Of a stretch of 49,197 nt of DNA, positions 13,290 through 24,590 are shown in pieces (position 1 is the first letter of the stretch; every line of letters begins with the position of its first letter). Location: the NCBI RefSeq assembly GCF_000143415.4, contig NW_003314381.1, positions 241,502-290,698 on the forward strand, read 5' to 3'. The notes beneath the pieces were generated by a model. The model ran no database searches, was not told the origin of the DNA, and worked only from the letters and a program-made list of their open reading frames with translations. Position numbers and translations under genes: made by a program. The stretch comes from Selaginella moellendorffii. Taxonomy: Eukaryota; Streptophyta; Lycopodiopsida; Selaginellales; Selaginellaceae.

Positions 13290-15164
13290 ATGGGAATCCA
13301 GCGAACAGGTGTCAAGGTCAGTAACCAGCTGAGGGATTCATCGCTCTTCCGGCCATCTCAGTCGGAAGTGGACCTCTACCAGCACGACATGGAAGATTTC
13401 TTGCTCGATTCTGCCGCGGAGCCAGCTGCGCCGCATCAGAACAAGCTCCTCTTGTAGGTACCCTCGTACATTTCTATCTAGCGATTTTTTTTCCATCTCA
13501 TCTCTTTTTTGCTTTCCAGATGCGATCTTCTAGACATCTCTGGTGTTTTGAGTGAGGCTGCTAGCGCGATCGTCGATGTATGCCAGCTCTTGTGATTTTT
13601 TCGTCACTCATCACGCACATTCGTATGGTTTTCTCAGGATTCTTTCACCAGGTGCTTCAAGTCCAACATTCCAGAGCCGTGGAATTGGAATATATACCTA
13701 TTGCCCTTGTGGTGCCTTGGCGTGATCGTGAGATACTGCATTCTCTTTCCAGTCAGGTATGCGCCTATCTGTGAGAGACGATCCTGCTCAAAGTTATTGC
13801 AATGTATAGGGTGTTGCTACTTACGGTGGGCTGGATCATCTTCCTGGGTGCTTTTATCCCGGTTCACTTCATCCTGAGGAAGCACGACCATATGAGAAGG
13901 AAGATCGAGGTATAGCATTCATTCGTTTTTTCCACAGAACAGGACATAAGACAAAGATTTTCTTTTCTTTGAAAACGCAGCGAGGGCTGGTAGAATTCAT
14001 TTGCAGTGTCTTTGTGGCTTCCTGGACAGGGGTTGTCAAGTATCATGGACCACGGCCAAGCAGGCGTCCTAGACAGGTCTGTGACAGTTCCTCTGGCAAC
14101 TGAGTTCGTTAACTTTCTTTCAGAGCAGGTCTTTGTGGCAAACCACACTTCGATGATCGACTTTATCATCCTTGAGCAGATGACCGCCTTCGCTGTGATT
14201 ATGCAAAAGCATCCGGGATGGGTTGGTGAGCTTATCATCTTTTCTGTTCTTTTCCATTTTTTTCCAAAACATCCGTGGTTGATGCTCAATCTTTCTGCGT
14301 GACTGCGTTTTCCAGGTTTACTACAAAACACTGTTCTTGAAAGTCTTGGCTGCATCTGGTTTAATCGAACCGAGTCTAAGGACCGCCATGTTGTCGGGGA
14401 AAAGTAAGTGAAAGTCCGACGAAAGATTGTATCAGCTGGTAAATCCATCTTGCTCGTCACCAGGCTTCGAAAGCACGTCATTGATCCGGAAAGCAATCTT
14501 CTACTTATTTTCCCAGAGGGGACTTGCGTAAACAACGAGTATATTGTGATGTTTAAGAAGGTTCGTGGTCTCATGGTTCGCTCCAAGTGGTTCTTATTTC
14601 CTGTGCTCGACTTACAGGGAGCGTTTGAACTGGATTGCACAGTGTGCCCGGTTGCTATCAAGTATAACAAGATCTTTGTCGACGCTTTCTGGAACAGTCG
14701 CAAGTAAGTGAGTCTTCTCATCTCGATTGACTTTAAGGTTTTTCTTTTTCCGACAGACAATCGTTTACAATGCACTTGCTGAGGCTGATGACGTCCTGGG
14801 CGGTCGTCTGCGATGTCTGGTATTTAGAACCACAAACAATCCGGCCCAACGAGACACCAATAGAGTTCGCGGAGAGGTATGTAAAAAGTAACTCTTCTTT
14901 GATCCTTATATTTCCTTTCAGAGTTCGCGATATGATAGCGAAACGAGCTGGAATTAAGAAAGTCGCTTGGGATGGATATCTGAAATACTACCGTCCAAGC
15001 TCGAAACTCACGGAGAAAATGTAAGCTTGTTCTCTTCTAGTTTTCCTGTGGAAAAGCTGTAGCTTACGCGTTTCCTTCGCAGGCAACAGAAGTTCGCTGA
15101 GAGCATGCTAAGAAGATTAAGAACGAAGACAAGTGACGAGGATCTCAGCACTTCTATGGAATGA
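13290..15164 (+). CDS. GPAT9: Glycerol-3-phosphate acyltransferase 9 (ER, GPAT9 type), twelve coding exons
   Basis: It transfers an acyl group from acyl-CoA to glycerol-3-phosphate, the first step of membrane and storage glycerolipid synthesis, in the ER membrane. Exons by hand: 13290-13453, 13520-13577, 13638-13756, 13810-13909, 13981-14076, 14129-14225, 14316-14403, 14464-14560, 14618-14703, 14757-14876, 14922-15020, 15083-15164. They total 1206 bp, or 401 residues, fully in frame with GT-AG introns of about 45-90 bp. Acyltransferase block I is VANHTSMIDF (NHx4D) and block III is LIFPEGTCVNN; the VKYHGPRP and TMHLLRLMTSWAVV segments are also GPAT9-like. Hydrophobic helices occur around LLPLWCLGVIVRYCILFP and VLLLTVGWIIFLGAFIP. 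Similarity to Arabidopsis GPAT9 (376 residues, recalled) runs nearly end to end; the N-terminus is somewhat longer here. No lesion was seen. Confidence 0.96.
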
Positions 15165-15233
15165 TAGTACGGTACTCTTTTCTTAAGAAAAATTTCTCGT
15201 TCGTAGTAATGGCCTGCCTTGGGACATTGACAG

Positions 15234-15850
15234 GAGAAATGTTTTCAAATGGAGGGGATGCTATTGATAAAACTCCACTAGTTTACATGTTCAAGCTTTT
15301 AAGAGACTCGATGTGCGAGCGGTGCCAGAGGATCAAGGATCGCATCCCAGCAACGAGGCCCGGAAGAACATGGTCGAGAAGCTAGGCCGCCGCCCTTCCT
15401 GACGCAGCCTCATCAGGTAAAACGTCGGGCAAGTGCCTCGCATCACAATCCCAGGCAAAAGGAGCTCCTCGGGAGGAGATTCACAGAGAAAGTTCTCATA
15501 CTTGTCCAGGAGCTCTTGCAGCAATCCCCGAGGCGATCATCTCCGCCTCTGGATCGCGATCCCTGTCCTTGAAGCTCCAATGCGCAACGAGGCGAATGAA
15601 ACCATCCATCTCCATCTCGACTGCGACACCGAGGAACAGTGCTGCCAGACGCCGTGTGACGATGCGCATGCCAAGAACATCGAGGCAGAAGAGCTCCAGG
15701 AGTGGGTAGTCTTGGACAAGTTCTCGACGTCGGACACTTCCTCTAGCCTATGAGTTTTGGTGACGCAGGCGATGGACTTGACGAGGATCTCCACGGCCCT
15801 GGAGCTGCATGCTATCCTGCTCGGCCGGCTACATCAGGTCCAGACCTAAA
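15234..15850 (-). pseudogene. Unknown three-copy family (family U), copy 1, broken
   Basis: The minus strand carries diverged pieces of the protein that is open at 21477-22265 and 26119-26916: EILVKSIACVTKTHRLEEVSDVENLS near 15720-15790 and QELLDKYENFLCESPPEELLLPGIVMRGTCPTF (in parts) near 15420-15520. Internal deletions and frame changes separate them, so no continuous product is possible. Non-coding homology extends past the stop: GGAGAAATGTTTT is also found beside copy 2 at about 21425. It lies tail-to-tail with GPAT9, about 70 bp from its stop. Confidence 0.8.
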
Positions 15851-16786
15851 AATTCGAGCATGAGTAGTGAGGGTGAGAGAGAAGCAGTATACTACATCAT
15901 GGGCAGAAAGAATGAGGTGAAGTCTTTCCAGGATTTTCTTGGAGAGATGTGTTTAAGAAGTTGAATTTAACTGTGTATGTGACTTCTACCAGGCAGGTTT
16001 CTTTCCAACCTCATGCAGTGAACTCTAGTGAAAGACATAGTCTCAGCCACAAAAGGGCACAAGCGACAGGAATTATGCGTTGACGATTTGAGAAAGACGC
16101 TCATCAGAGAAGCAGCAGCAGCAAATCGGTCACAAGCTTGTGGAACTGGAGTCATCATTTGAGTTGCATTGGCCAGGTCAGTCGAAACATAGGATTATTC
16201 TCAAGAATATCATTTCTTCTTGCCGTGACCCATGATTGTAATGTTGAAGAATCTGCCGCACCTTTGCAGGAGTTAGAGAGTTCTTATCCTCCATTTAGAC
16301 TTGCTCTATCAACATTGCTTTTGCCAAGTTGTTGTTCTGCTGGCCAAAATCTGTTTGTGTCGAAATCTTCTTTAGGTTTTGCCAGACTTTAATTTTGAGA
16401 GGATTGTGAGAAGCATCAAGCAGAAGTTAGGTGTGTTATACAACGGCCATTTTGATCCCTTGATCTGATTGTTTTGCCTGGAAATTTACTACATTCTAAG
16501 AAGCTCATCAAAGTGTCCACTATGGCAGCATGGAAGTTTGCTATCTCAAACTTCTTGTGGTGTGCCCAATTTACATGTTTGCTCCTCTCTTGCAACAAAC
16601 CCATGGCTGCTGTTGGAGCCGAGAAAGCTCCCTGGATTTCCCCACCCCTGTGAAGAGTTGTGAAAAGTTATCAAAAAAAAAAAAAAAAAGAACAAATGCT
16701 TCATGAACCCTTAACTTTGGCTTTCGCTAGTCTTAGTTTATGACTTAGGAAAATAATAAATAATTATTTCTATAGCTGAATAAAAA
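15851..16786. other. Non-coding interval, nothing assigned
   Basis: No frame longer than about 85 residues and no recognisable domain was seen. There is a poly-A run of about 17 bases near 16673-16689. Bases 16690-16786 include the 3' flank shared with lectin copy A (TTATTCAG[CT]TATA on the minus strand). Confidence 0.4.
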
Positions 16787-16812
16787 CACACACACACACA
16801 CACACACACACA
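16787..16812. repeat. (CA)13 microsatellite
   Basis: A CA tract (TG on the lectin copy B strand) lies just after the copy B stop codon, at the position where copy A has a (TA)37 tract. Confidence 0.95.
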
Positions 16813-16819
16813 ATTATAA

Positions 16820-17794
16820 TTAAGCTAGATTCTTAGGTTCATAGAAAATACAAGTTTCTTCAATAGTGTCATATACTACAATATGACCAGTATTTTCTAC
16901 ACATAAAGCCATTGCTTTAAATTTATCTTTCCAATATATATTATATGTCCATTTAATTTCATGATTTTTATCATATATCACAACATTGCCATCAGTTTGA
17001 ATTCTTAAATAACAACCAATACCTTCTATAATTATTTGCCAAAATATAATCTTACCTTTGTAAAGTACAAGGTTGCAATTTAGGTGTAATAATAGTATAA
17101 ATTGATGATTACTTGATTCTAAAAACTCTCCACTTTGTATATTAGAGAAGTATGAAGAATCATGGATACTTCTAATACACGAATGTCTCCATGTACAGTC
17201 CATATCATCAGATAGTTTTTGATTAATAATTTTAGTATGATATATAATATTATTACTAAAAGAGTAAATTTGCTCATCATTGTTATTTTTAAAGGCTAAA
17301 CTAATAGTTTCCATAATATATTCATTGACAACATAATTTATTATCTCAAGATCATTACTGACATACTGTAATAATAAATTTTCAAGAATTTGTTTTACTG
17401 TCCCACTATAATAATAAACTGCATGCTCAGGAAAAACAAGGCAAAGATCATCATAATAAGGTGGGGGTTTTTCTTTAAATAAAAAAGTTATTAAAACTTG
17501 AATTCCATTATATGTATATTCAAGTGACTTTCCAGCATATAATTTAGCATGAGGATTCATTATATCAAGATTATCAATTGCTATAAGTAGTGCTTCTAAA
17601 ATAGTATGTCTATAATGCAAAGGGAAAATTTTAAAGTTACTTCTTTCAACTCTTACTGATAGATGCTTTCCAATAAAAAATATTAATACAAGAAAAAAAA
17701 TCATTTTATAATATGCCATATAGAATACTGAGGTAGTTGCGGCTTTATATATGTCCATTCTTTGGATTCTTTCTTGTCGATCAACCAAATGCAT
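16820..17794 (-). CDS. Membrane-anchored or secreted B-lectin domain protein, copy B
   Basis: An uninterrupted frame of 324 residues runs from ATG 17794 (MHLVDRQER). The Met conserved in copy A is 12 residues in, at 17758, so the true start could be either. There are about 28 substitutions against copy A and no internal gap, roughly 91% identity. The hydrophobic segment MIFFLVLIFFIGKH and the region up to LLLQYVSNDLEI are almost unchanged, while residues about 165-200 vary most. The lectin core QTDGNVVIY is intact. The open frame over more than 300 codons in two diverged AT-rich copies argues that both are, or recently were, under selection. It is convergent with copy A across the ADH/PPR/GPAT9 island. 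Upstream homology with copy A continues for at least 100 bp, so the promoter was duplicated as well. Confidence 0.75.
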   Translation of the reverse strand: MHLVDRQERIQRMDIYKAATTSVFYMAYYKMIFFLVLIFFIGKHLSVRVERSNFKIFPLHYRHTILEALLIAIDNLDIMNPHAKLYAGKSLEYTYNGIQVLITFLFKEKPPPYYDDLCLVFPEHAVYYYSGTVKQILENLLLQYVSNDLEIINYVVNEYIMETISLAFKNNNDEQIYSFSNNIIYHTKIINQKLSDDMDCTWRHSCIRSIHDSSYFSNIQSGEFLESSNHQFILLLHLNCNLVLYKGKIIFWQIIIEGIGCYLRIQTDGNVVIYDKNHEIKWTYNIYWKDKFKAMALCVENTGHIVVYDTIEETCIFYEPKNLA

Positions 17795-18276
17795 AACAAA
17801 TATGGTTACTATTTAAAATGATGTTCTTTACATATGGCATTTGTAAATGTGGTACAAAGATAGTAAATAACTAAAGTGAACAGCTTAAGAATAGTTTATA
17901 GGGTTTAAAAATATAGAGCCAATAATTCACCCTCTTAAATAGTGGAAATTAACTGTCCTTGGTTATACTATTCAAACTTTAGTTGAGAAATTAGTCTTTG
18001 CATGTTCACTTGGCCAAATGAGTATGAAGATAAAATTTTTAAGTGCAATTAATCAATATTGTAGGGGTTCCCAACATTAGCAAATGCAATCTAATGAATA
18101 AGTTTTTTTAACCAAATCAAGTATACTTAACTAATATAAATTCCCTTCAACTTAGAATAGACAATGTACTCATTGTTGAAGAGTTCCCAAAAATTCATCT
18201 AGAAGTTAAGGATACTTAGCCACAAAAGAGGATGACTCCCACGTTACATCCTCCATAGGCATATCTTTCCATTGCA
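17795..18276. other. AT-rich interval, no gene seen
   Basis: The first hundred bases match the promoter-side flank of lectin copy A. The rest is AT-rich DNA without a recognisable feature and adjoins the Ty3/gypsy remnant. Confidence 0.4.
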
Positions 18277-19690
18277 CTAGATACTCAACAAGTGTAGTGC
18301 ATCATGTAACAACTTTTTGACATGCATCAGGAATCTTAAAAGGTTCAATTGTGACCTTGTAACCATCCATGAAACTAGGTGGTGGTACATCATTGGGTTC
18401 AATGTGTGTGGCATGATTATCCCCAAACAGTTTAAGCAATGATACATGGAAGATAGGATGAATCTTCTTCCATGTGTCAAAGAGCTTCAACTCATGATCA
18501 TGAGAATTTTATAAGACTTCAAAGGGACCAAAATAGCATGGCCACAACTTAGGATACTTATGATCAGTAGATGCATAATGATGCAAAGCTATATACACCA
18601 ACACTTTATCACCAACATCAAACTCAAGATAGCAGCGACATCGGTCAACATATTTCTTTTATTGTTCTTGAGCATGATCAACTTATCCCTCACAGTCGTA
18701 AGGATACCAGTCATTTCATCAACCACCTCATTGATAGTCTCCAAGCGAGACTTAGCCAACCAATTGGCTGGACTTCGAGGAATAAAGCCATAAGCAGCAT
18801 AAAAAGGAGCTATGCCAATTGAAGCATAGATGGAACTGTTATAAGAAAATTCCATCAAAGGCAGATAGTCCTCCCATGCACTATGGCTTTTATCTGTATA
18901 GCTTCGTAACATATCCTCCATAGTACGATTCGTTCGTTCAGTTTGGCCATCACTTTCTGGATGAGAGGAGGAACTGAACTTCAATTTCATTCCTAAAATC
19001 TCAAATGATGATAGGAGGAACTGAACTTTAATTTCATTCTTAAAATCTCAAATAGACTAGTCCAAAAATGGCTAGTAAATCGATCAGATACAATTGAACG
19101 AGGGAGACCATGATACTTGAACACATCCTTGATGAATGCCACTTGACTGCCACTGATAGCCTTCTTGCAGGGAAAGAAATGAGCAAGTTTGGTCAAGACC
19201 AAAACTGCATCATTCTTTCGCTGAGTACATGGTAACTCGGTGTTAAAATCCATCAAAATGGATTCCCATCGTCCTTGTGGAATTCCTAGAGGATGTAACA
19301 ATCCAGCAGGGCGCTGTGTATCAAGCTTCGTGCGTTGACACTTCAAGCATCCTTGTACATGCATTGTACATCACTCCAGGGCCAAAAATATAATGCTGCC
19401 ACTCGCTCATAAGTCTTAATATGGTGCATCATGAGCTTCCTGCAAGATTAGAGTGCACGTCTCCTTGCAATAAGGTACACACATTCGGTCATGAAAATAT
19501 AAATCATCATGGAGAGAATAGTTTTGACAAAGCGAAATCTCAACAGGAGTTCTTTTATCCTTCTTCAAGCTTTCATAAATCACCTTAAAATTCCTGTCTG
19601 AGCATACTTCACTGGAAAGGAAGCTGGAAAATTCGTGATAACCACTGAAATGGGATTCACGCCCTCTCCAAATCAACAAAGTTTAAGCTG
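18277..19690 (-). mobile_element. Ty3/gypsy retrotransposon remnant (integrase region)
   Basis: Minus-strand pieces in pol order: an integrase N-terminal region with RMCVPYCKETCTLILQEAHD (19416-19679); the zinc-finger CLKCQRTK and core with the catalytic Asp of SILMDFNTELP and of PRSIVSDRFTSHFW (18993-19364); the catalytic Glu of SSSHPESDGQTERTNR (18589-18990); and a C-terminal IHPIFHVSLLKLFGDN region near 18430. The order D-D-E fits a Ty3/gypsy integrase. The frame is broken several times, once by a 47-bp tandem duplication. No RT, gag or LTR was recognised beside it, so it is a truncated fragment of an older insertion. Confidence 0.88.
18960..19053. repeat. 47-bp tandem duplication inside integrase remnant
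   Basis: Bases 18960-19006 and 19007-19053 are the same 47-bp unit (beginning GATGA[GT]AGGAGGAACTG) with about three mismatches. The length is not a multiple of three, so it shifts the integrase frame just upstream of the catalytic Glu motif. Confidence 0.92.
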
Positions 19691-20170
19691 GATGATCAAT
19701 CCGAAGTTTTTAAGTTGAATTATCTTGTATGGAGAACAAAGTAAGAAACACCACCACATCTCACACCGGGTCACTTAGAAATTCTTCATCCATCACTTCT
19801 GTACTTTCAGCAAGGGATCGCTCAGGACAGCATAACTTTCAAGCACTCTCTTTGGGAGAGTAGTAGTGGCAGTAGTACCTAGAACAATACTAACATGATT
19901 GAGTAAAGGGTCTAAACAAGTATAAGGTGAAACTCTCAAACAAAACTCCCTCAAGTACAAAAAGCCCTGCCTCCTAAAACTAGAGCCACCCGTTACTAGG
20001 GAAGCAAGACTCATCCTAGAGTACTCTTCCACTGGATCATAAAGGCTCGAAACTGTGTTTTAGCTGACACAGGTAGGAAATAGTTTTCAACCAAATAAAT
20101 TCCCCAAAACCAAAACCCTAGCCAAGCCTTTCACTGGATCGAGCAAAAGATCTCTGTAATCAAATGATCT
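19691..20170. other. Interval between retroelement remnant and PPR fragments, unassigned
   Basis: No recognisable domain was seen. The 79-residue minus-strand frame at 19793-20032 has no motif I can name. It could be the decayed 5' part of the same retroelement. Confidence 0.35.
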
Positions 20171-20179
20171 TGTGTCATG

Positions 20180-20350
20180 CAAATGCAATGCAATGCATTT
20201 GCCGAGCACAGGCAGGGAGAAATCTGATCTCCTGGTTGACGCTGCTATGCTGCCTGGCGCGATCCCAGAGCACTGCCGATGCCAAGCGCATCTTTGATTC
20301 CATACCGGAGCACTGCCTCGTCTTGATGCTGTAGCGCTCTGAAGAAACAG
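20180..20350 (+). pseudogene. PPR pseudogene fragment 1
   Basis: The plus strand reads RNLISWLTLLCCLARSQ, then TADAKRIFDSIPEHCLVLML and a stop. The layout SW..LL..ARS....AKRIFDSIPE is that of an S/L-type PPR motif with the conserved spacing. The in-frame stop and the absence of adjoining repeats show it is a relic. The reverse strand carries no competing gene. Confidence 0.65.
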
Positions 20351-20640
20351 AGAATACTCCCTCTGGGATGCCTCTCAGGAAACGGCTAAGAAAAACTAAG
20401 AACCTTAAACTGGAGGGCCTGTACACCACGTGGCTCCAACACCGTGAATGGATTGGAATTCGGCCTCGCGGGGATGCTCCCCCCGGCGCTGTTCAAGGCA
20501 TCGGTGCTCGAGACCAGGACTGTGACTAATCTGACTCGCGCGGCTCACTGGATCACAGAAATCCGGCACTGCCGTTCAGATGGAGGAGATCAAGAGCCAT
20601 GAGCAGTGAGAGAGATGGTGAATTTAAGCAGTGTAGATAG

Positions 20641-21170
20641 ATGATAGATCAATGCCAGTTTTTGTTTGATCTATCTTGCAAAGCACAAGAACAATCTGAC
20701 GCCTTGCCGCTGCGGCGCATGGCGCTACGATATTTAGTAAGGATTCTGCAAGGCGCCAATACTTGGCCGGATGGAGGGAAATCTCTAGAGGCTGCGTCTT
20801 TCAACTACTCTCGGCTGCTCCGGCGATGCGGCAACGATAAGGCTCTGATGGAAGGCAGGAAACTCCACGCACACCCGGCAGCTCGGCCGTGACATGTATC
20901 TCAAGTGCAGGAACTTGATAGAGCTTTGTTCTTCCGACGACGTTGCTCCGTGGACACAACTGGTGGCGGCGGCCAATCCTTACGAACTTCCCAATCCATG
21001 CTCCAGTCGGGATCTCGATCGACAAGATCACACTGCTCACGGTCTTCAACTCTTGTACCAAGGCCGGGGCTTTGAGAAGGGAGAAGTGTTCGTGGTTACA
21101 GTGACGAGTGTGGCCTTTCAGCTGAAACTGCCGTGGCAACCGCCATCGTCCACTTCTATGCGATACTAGC
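20641..21170 (+). pseudogene. PPR pseudogene fragment 2 (PLS type)
   Basis: The first part reads LEAASFNYSRLLRRCGNDKAL then MEGRKLHAH, a typical L-type PPR signature. After a shift near 20885 it continues DMYLKCRNLIELC and DDVAPWTQLVAAA. A third frame near 21037 gives VFNSCTKAGAL, and another near 21125 gives AETAVATAIVHFYA. Each is a normal PPR block, but at least three frameshifts separate them. It comes from a different PPR gene than the intact 31-residue-motif gene at 11306. Confidence 0.8.
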
Positions 21171-21476
21171 ACGTTACATTTTCCCATGTTCTTCTTTTTC
21201 GCTATCATATCACGAATTTGGTGTCTCGTTGATCGCAGACGACTGCCCAGGACGTCATCAGCCTCAGCAATTGCAAACGATTGTATGTCCAAAAAAAAAT
21301 CTTGAAGTCAATCGGGATGATAAGTAAAGTCTTGACTTGCGACTAGCGTCGACAATTATCTTGTTTTGCAGACAGTGTCTTAGCACTCCTACGGTTTTTA
21401 TTTGCTTGGTAATTGAGCAAAAAGGAGAAATGTTTTTAAGTAGCTGTGATTTGATGGATAAAACTCCACCTTCACC

Positions 21477-22265
21477 TTACATAAAGCTTTTGAGGGACTC
21501 GAGGCACTGTGCGATGTGTGCGCGGTGCTCCGGCACTATGATCGCGTCCCAGGAGCTGGGCGGAACAAGGCCTGGAAGCACATACTGGTCGACTCTCGTC
21601 AAGAAGCCAGGCCGCCGCCCTTGCTTGACGCACTCCACCATCTCCCTGCTCAGCCTCATCAGGTAAAATGTTGGGCAAGTGCCTCGCATCACAATCCCTG
21701 GTAAAAGAAGCTCCTCTGGAGGAGATTCCCAAACATGGTTCTTATATTTATCCAGAAGCTCCTGATACGTAGCAATCCCTGAGGCGATCATCTCCGCCTC
21801 TGGATCGTGATCCCTGTCCTTGAAGCTCCTATCAATTTGGACAACGAGGCGAATGAAACCATCCACCTCCGTCTCGACTACAACACCAGGGCTCGCATCC
21901 ACTTTAGTGTTGCCAATTTTGAGCTCCAGCTTACGCCGTGTTATGCGCATGCCAGGGAGATCGAGGCGGAAGAGCTCCAGGAGCGACTTGGACAAGTTTT
22001 CAATGTCGGACACTTCCTCAAACCTGTGAGTTTTGGTGACGCAGGTGATGGACTTGACAAGGATCTCCACGGCCCTGGAGCTGCATGCTATCCTACTCGG
22101 CCGCAAAGACGCCTGCATGATGGGAGCCAGGTCCAAACCTAAAAGCTCGAGCACATCGCCACCATTGCCACTGCTGCCCTCGTGCGGCTCCTTCCCAAAG
22201 AAATCCTTGAAATTTCTTACCCTGGCCAGGTTGATGCCATAGAAGCCTATATCGCCCCGCCTCAT
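21477..22265 (-). CDS. Unknown three-copy family (family U), copy 2
   Basis: An open frame of 262 residues starts at ATG 22265 (MRRGDIGFYGINLAR). I do not recognise the family. The protein is soluble-looking, with mixed charged and hydrophobic residues, no membrane segment, and a C-terminal half with the conserved block LLLPGIVMRGTCPTFYLMRL and ending AQCLESLKSFM. It is about 85-90% similar to copy 3. It may be the last exon of a longer gene, because copy 3 remains open further upstream with a possible acceptor (TTCATAG) just before the shared start region. Since two copies keep a frame of over 260 codons, a real protein is likely, though expression is unknown. A transposon-derived or recently amplified local family is an alternative. 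Confidence 0.6.
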   Translation of the reverse strand: MRRGDIGFYGINLARVRNFKDFFGKEPHEGSSGNGGDVLELLGLDLAPIMQASLRPSRIACSSRAVEILVKSITCVTKTHRFEEVSDIENLSKSLLELFRLDLPGMRITRRKLELKIGNTKVDASPGVVVETEVDGFIRLVVQIDRSFKDRDHDPEAEMIASGIATYQELLDKYKNHVWESPPEELLLPGIVMRGTCPTFYLMRLSREMVECVKQGRRPGFLTRVDQYVLPGLVPPSSWDAIIVPEHRAHIAQCLESLKSFM

Positions 22266-24089
22266 GTCAACCCTGAATGAAACCTTAAGAGAGCATTTAT
22301 ATATATAAGAATGAAGGGCCCAGACCCCCGCAGCCGTCCGATCTCAGGCCTGGGGCAGCCTCAGAAGCCATGGTTTCTCAGGGAGGGGAGGCCACCCCAG
22401 GCCCGGGCCAGGGCCAGTGGCCATGGTTTGGGTGTGGTGACAGAAGGGTTTCTGCCTGTGGCTGCGTGAGCAGCTGGTGAGGGAGTGTGCCAGCAATGCA
22501 ATCCAGCTTTGGCACTCTCTGAATTGCAGTTCAATTGTGCACATTGGCACTAATGGATTGAGTTAGGCAGTGAATCAATTCCTGATGTAAGATATTCCTG
22601 TTCTTGACGCAGTAAAAGAGTTGGCGTGGATTTGTAGATTCGCTGTCTATGAGGTGGTGGAGAGAAGCTATGGAGAACACAAAATGACTTTGAGCTTTTG
22701 ATTTCTCAGAGTCTTCCTTGTGTCCCAGTAATAGTCAGTGAAGAACTCACCTGTGTCTGCTCACAAATGTCTGGAAAGAAATTTTTTTTGTTTCTTTCTG
22801 TAACCAAAATTATTTTGAAAGCCTAATGGCATGTGCACTAACAAAATGGTGTTGGGTCAGGAGCAGATGAATTGAAGGTATTAGACTTTTCTTTTGCAAA
22901 TAAGCTGAACGTTTCATTAATTACAGTGCCAGATAGAAGTGTGAGGACATGTGTTAGAACCAGTCACGCTACGCACGCACATTTATGGTGAAACGTTTTC
23001 ACCCCGTAGCTTCTCTCTGCCACCACCTGCCTATGGCTCTCCAGCTCCTTCAATTTTATCACTTCAAGAATTGGGAAGTTTTACCTCACAAATCGATTCC
23101 TCCACCTAGCACACCTACATCCCTACTGCAACACTGGTGACTCTCCTCTGCAGCCAAGGGGTCCAGCAGCAGTGGATGACTTTGAGCTCTTGGTTTCATG
23201 AACGTCTCAGGGTCAGCTTAGAGATCTCAGATATAGTCAGCCAAGGTACAAGGGTGATATGGGACCGAGTTACATGGTTTCTTGGGTGTATGCCAAAGCT
23301 TGGGTCGATTTGGTGGCTGCGTTGGGGGATGACAGAAGAGAGCTTCAATTCAGCAGGGTGAGCAGCTTTTGCAAGCTGGATGCTGTGGAGTATGGTGTGC
23401 CATGTAGACCTGGTGATTTTCAAATGTTCTAAGCTGTGGAGAGGAGGCATTTTGAGAGAGAACCAGATTGCTCCCAAGAAAAACTTGCTGTGAGCCCAAA
23501 CTTCCATGCTAGAATGTTCCCAAAATTTGAGTTCTTTGTACTTTTATGTTCCACTGTGAGATGAAGATCTGTTTTAAAATCCTTTTTTGAGCAAATCCCA
23601 GCGAAACTTAGGGGTGAAAGAGACTTTTGCTAGCATGGAATTTACAAGATATTACAAGGCTTTAGAGTTGGAATGAATCAAAATTATGAAGTACATTTTT
23701 CCTAGTTCCCAAGTCCTAACATACTTCATCTCTTCTCTCACAGAAATGATAGAGAAAAACTATTGGTTGGTTTGTTAAGCATAGTAAATAGCAGAGTGGG
23801 AACGTGTGGTCATATGAAGTGCTTGCCAACTAACCAGCATTTGCTGGGTAATTTCTAGTCTATAATAATGAGTTGGCAAACTTTTTAGGCTGTTCGATCC
23901 AGCCAATCATCTGATAGAAGTGGGTAAAGGTTATTTTTTTAACCATGTAACACTGAAATATTTTGATAAATAGCTGTTTTGTGTGCTTATTGGCTATTGT
24001 GAGAGAAAAAGGAAATTTGTCACATGTGACATCATGGGTAAAAATCAAACTTGCTCCCTCCTTCTAAGCAGGGCTGCTCCCTCAATCTA
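22266..24089. other. Non-coding interval, nothing assigned
   Basis: A GC-rich patch at 22310-22450 with GGGCCAGGGCCAGTGGCCATGG has a looser echo near 30235-30270 (GGGCTAGGGTCAGTAGCCATGG), perhaps an old repeat. The rest is moderately AT-rich with only short frames. Confidence 0.35.
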
Positions 24090-24590
24090 GATTGCATGCA
24101 GCTCTTGATTGAGGCATGGGGATCCATGCAAGATTGATGGTGCTCCATAAATGGATTTATAGGTTGAAAGTTTACTTTCATGTATGCATTGAGGCATTGG
24201 CTTTGTGAAGAGAGTGTTGGTGATCAGATTCCAAGTGCATGTGTCAATCTCCATAAAAACTTAAGATCAATGTTTGAACTTGGAATTTCTTGGTAGTAGG
24301 ACAGTAAACAAGATTGCTAGCTCTAGCCAAAATAATGTCCAATCTTAAGTGAGCTGGGGCATGCTGCTATTGCATTTGTTTTTGCCAATTGCCTCTGCGA
24401 ATAACCACACTGTGTTTTCTGCCTACTGCCTCAAGTTGAGCTGCTACAACACAGGTTCTTAAAATTTGTATCAGCACTTCATGGCATGAAAAAGAGTCCT
24501 AAGCAATGTTTGTATACTTGTGCTTTCCAACTCTTTGCTAAACTCCTAATCTTTAGTTAACTTGCTCTAGCTCAAACTCAGTGTTCAATT
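24090..24590 (+). repeat. Dispersed repeat R1, copy b (inverted match at 4430-4900)
   Basis: It aligns to the reverse complement of 4430-4900 over its length with small indels; the shared blocks are listed under copy a. It carries no open frame worth naming. Confidence 0.75.

Noticed and set aside
13864-14775. 303-codon minus-strand frame inside GPAT9
   Set aside because: It is antisense to seven GPAT9 exons whose sense reading matches the acyltransferase throughout; no independent motif.
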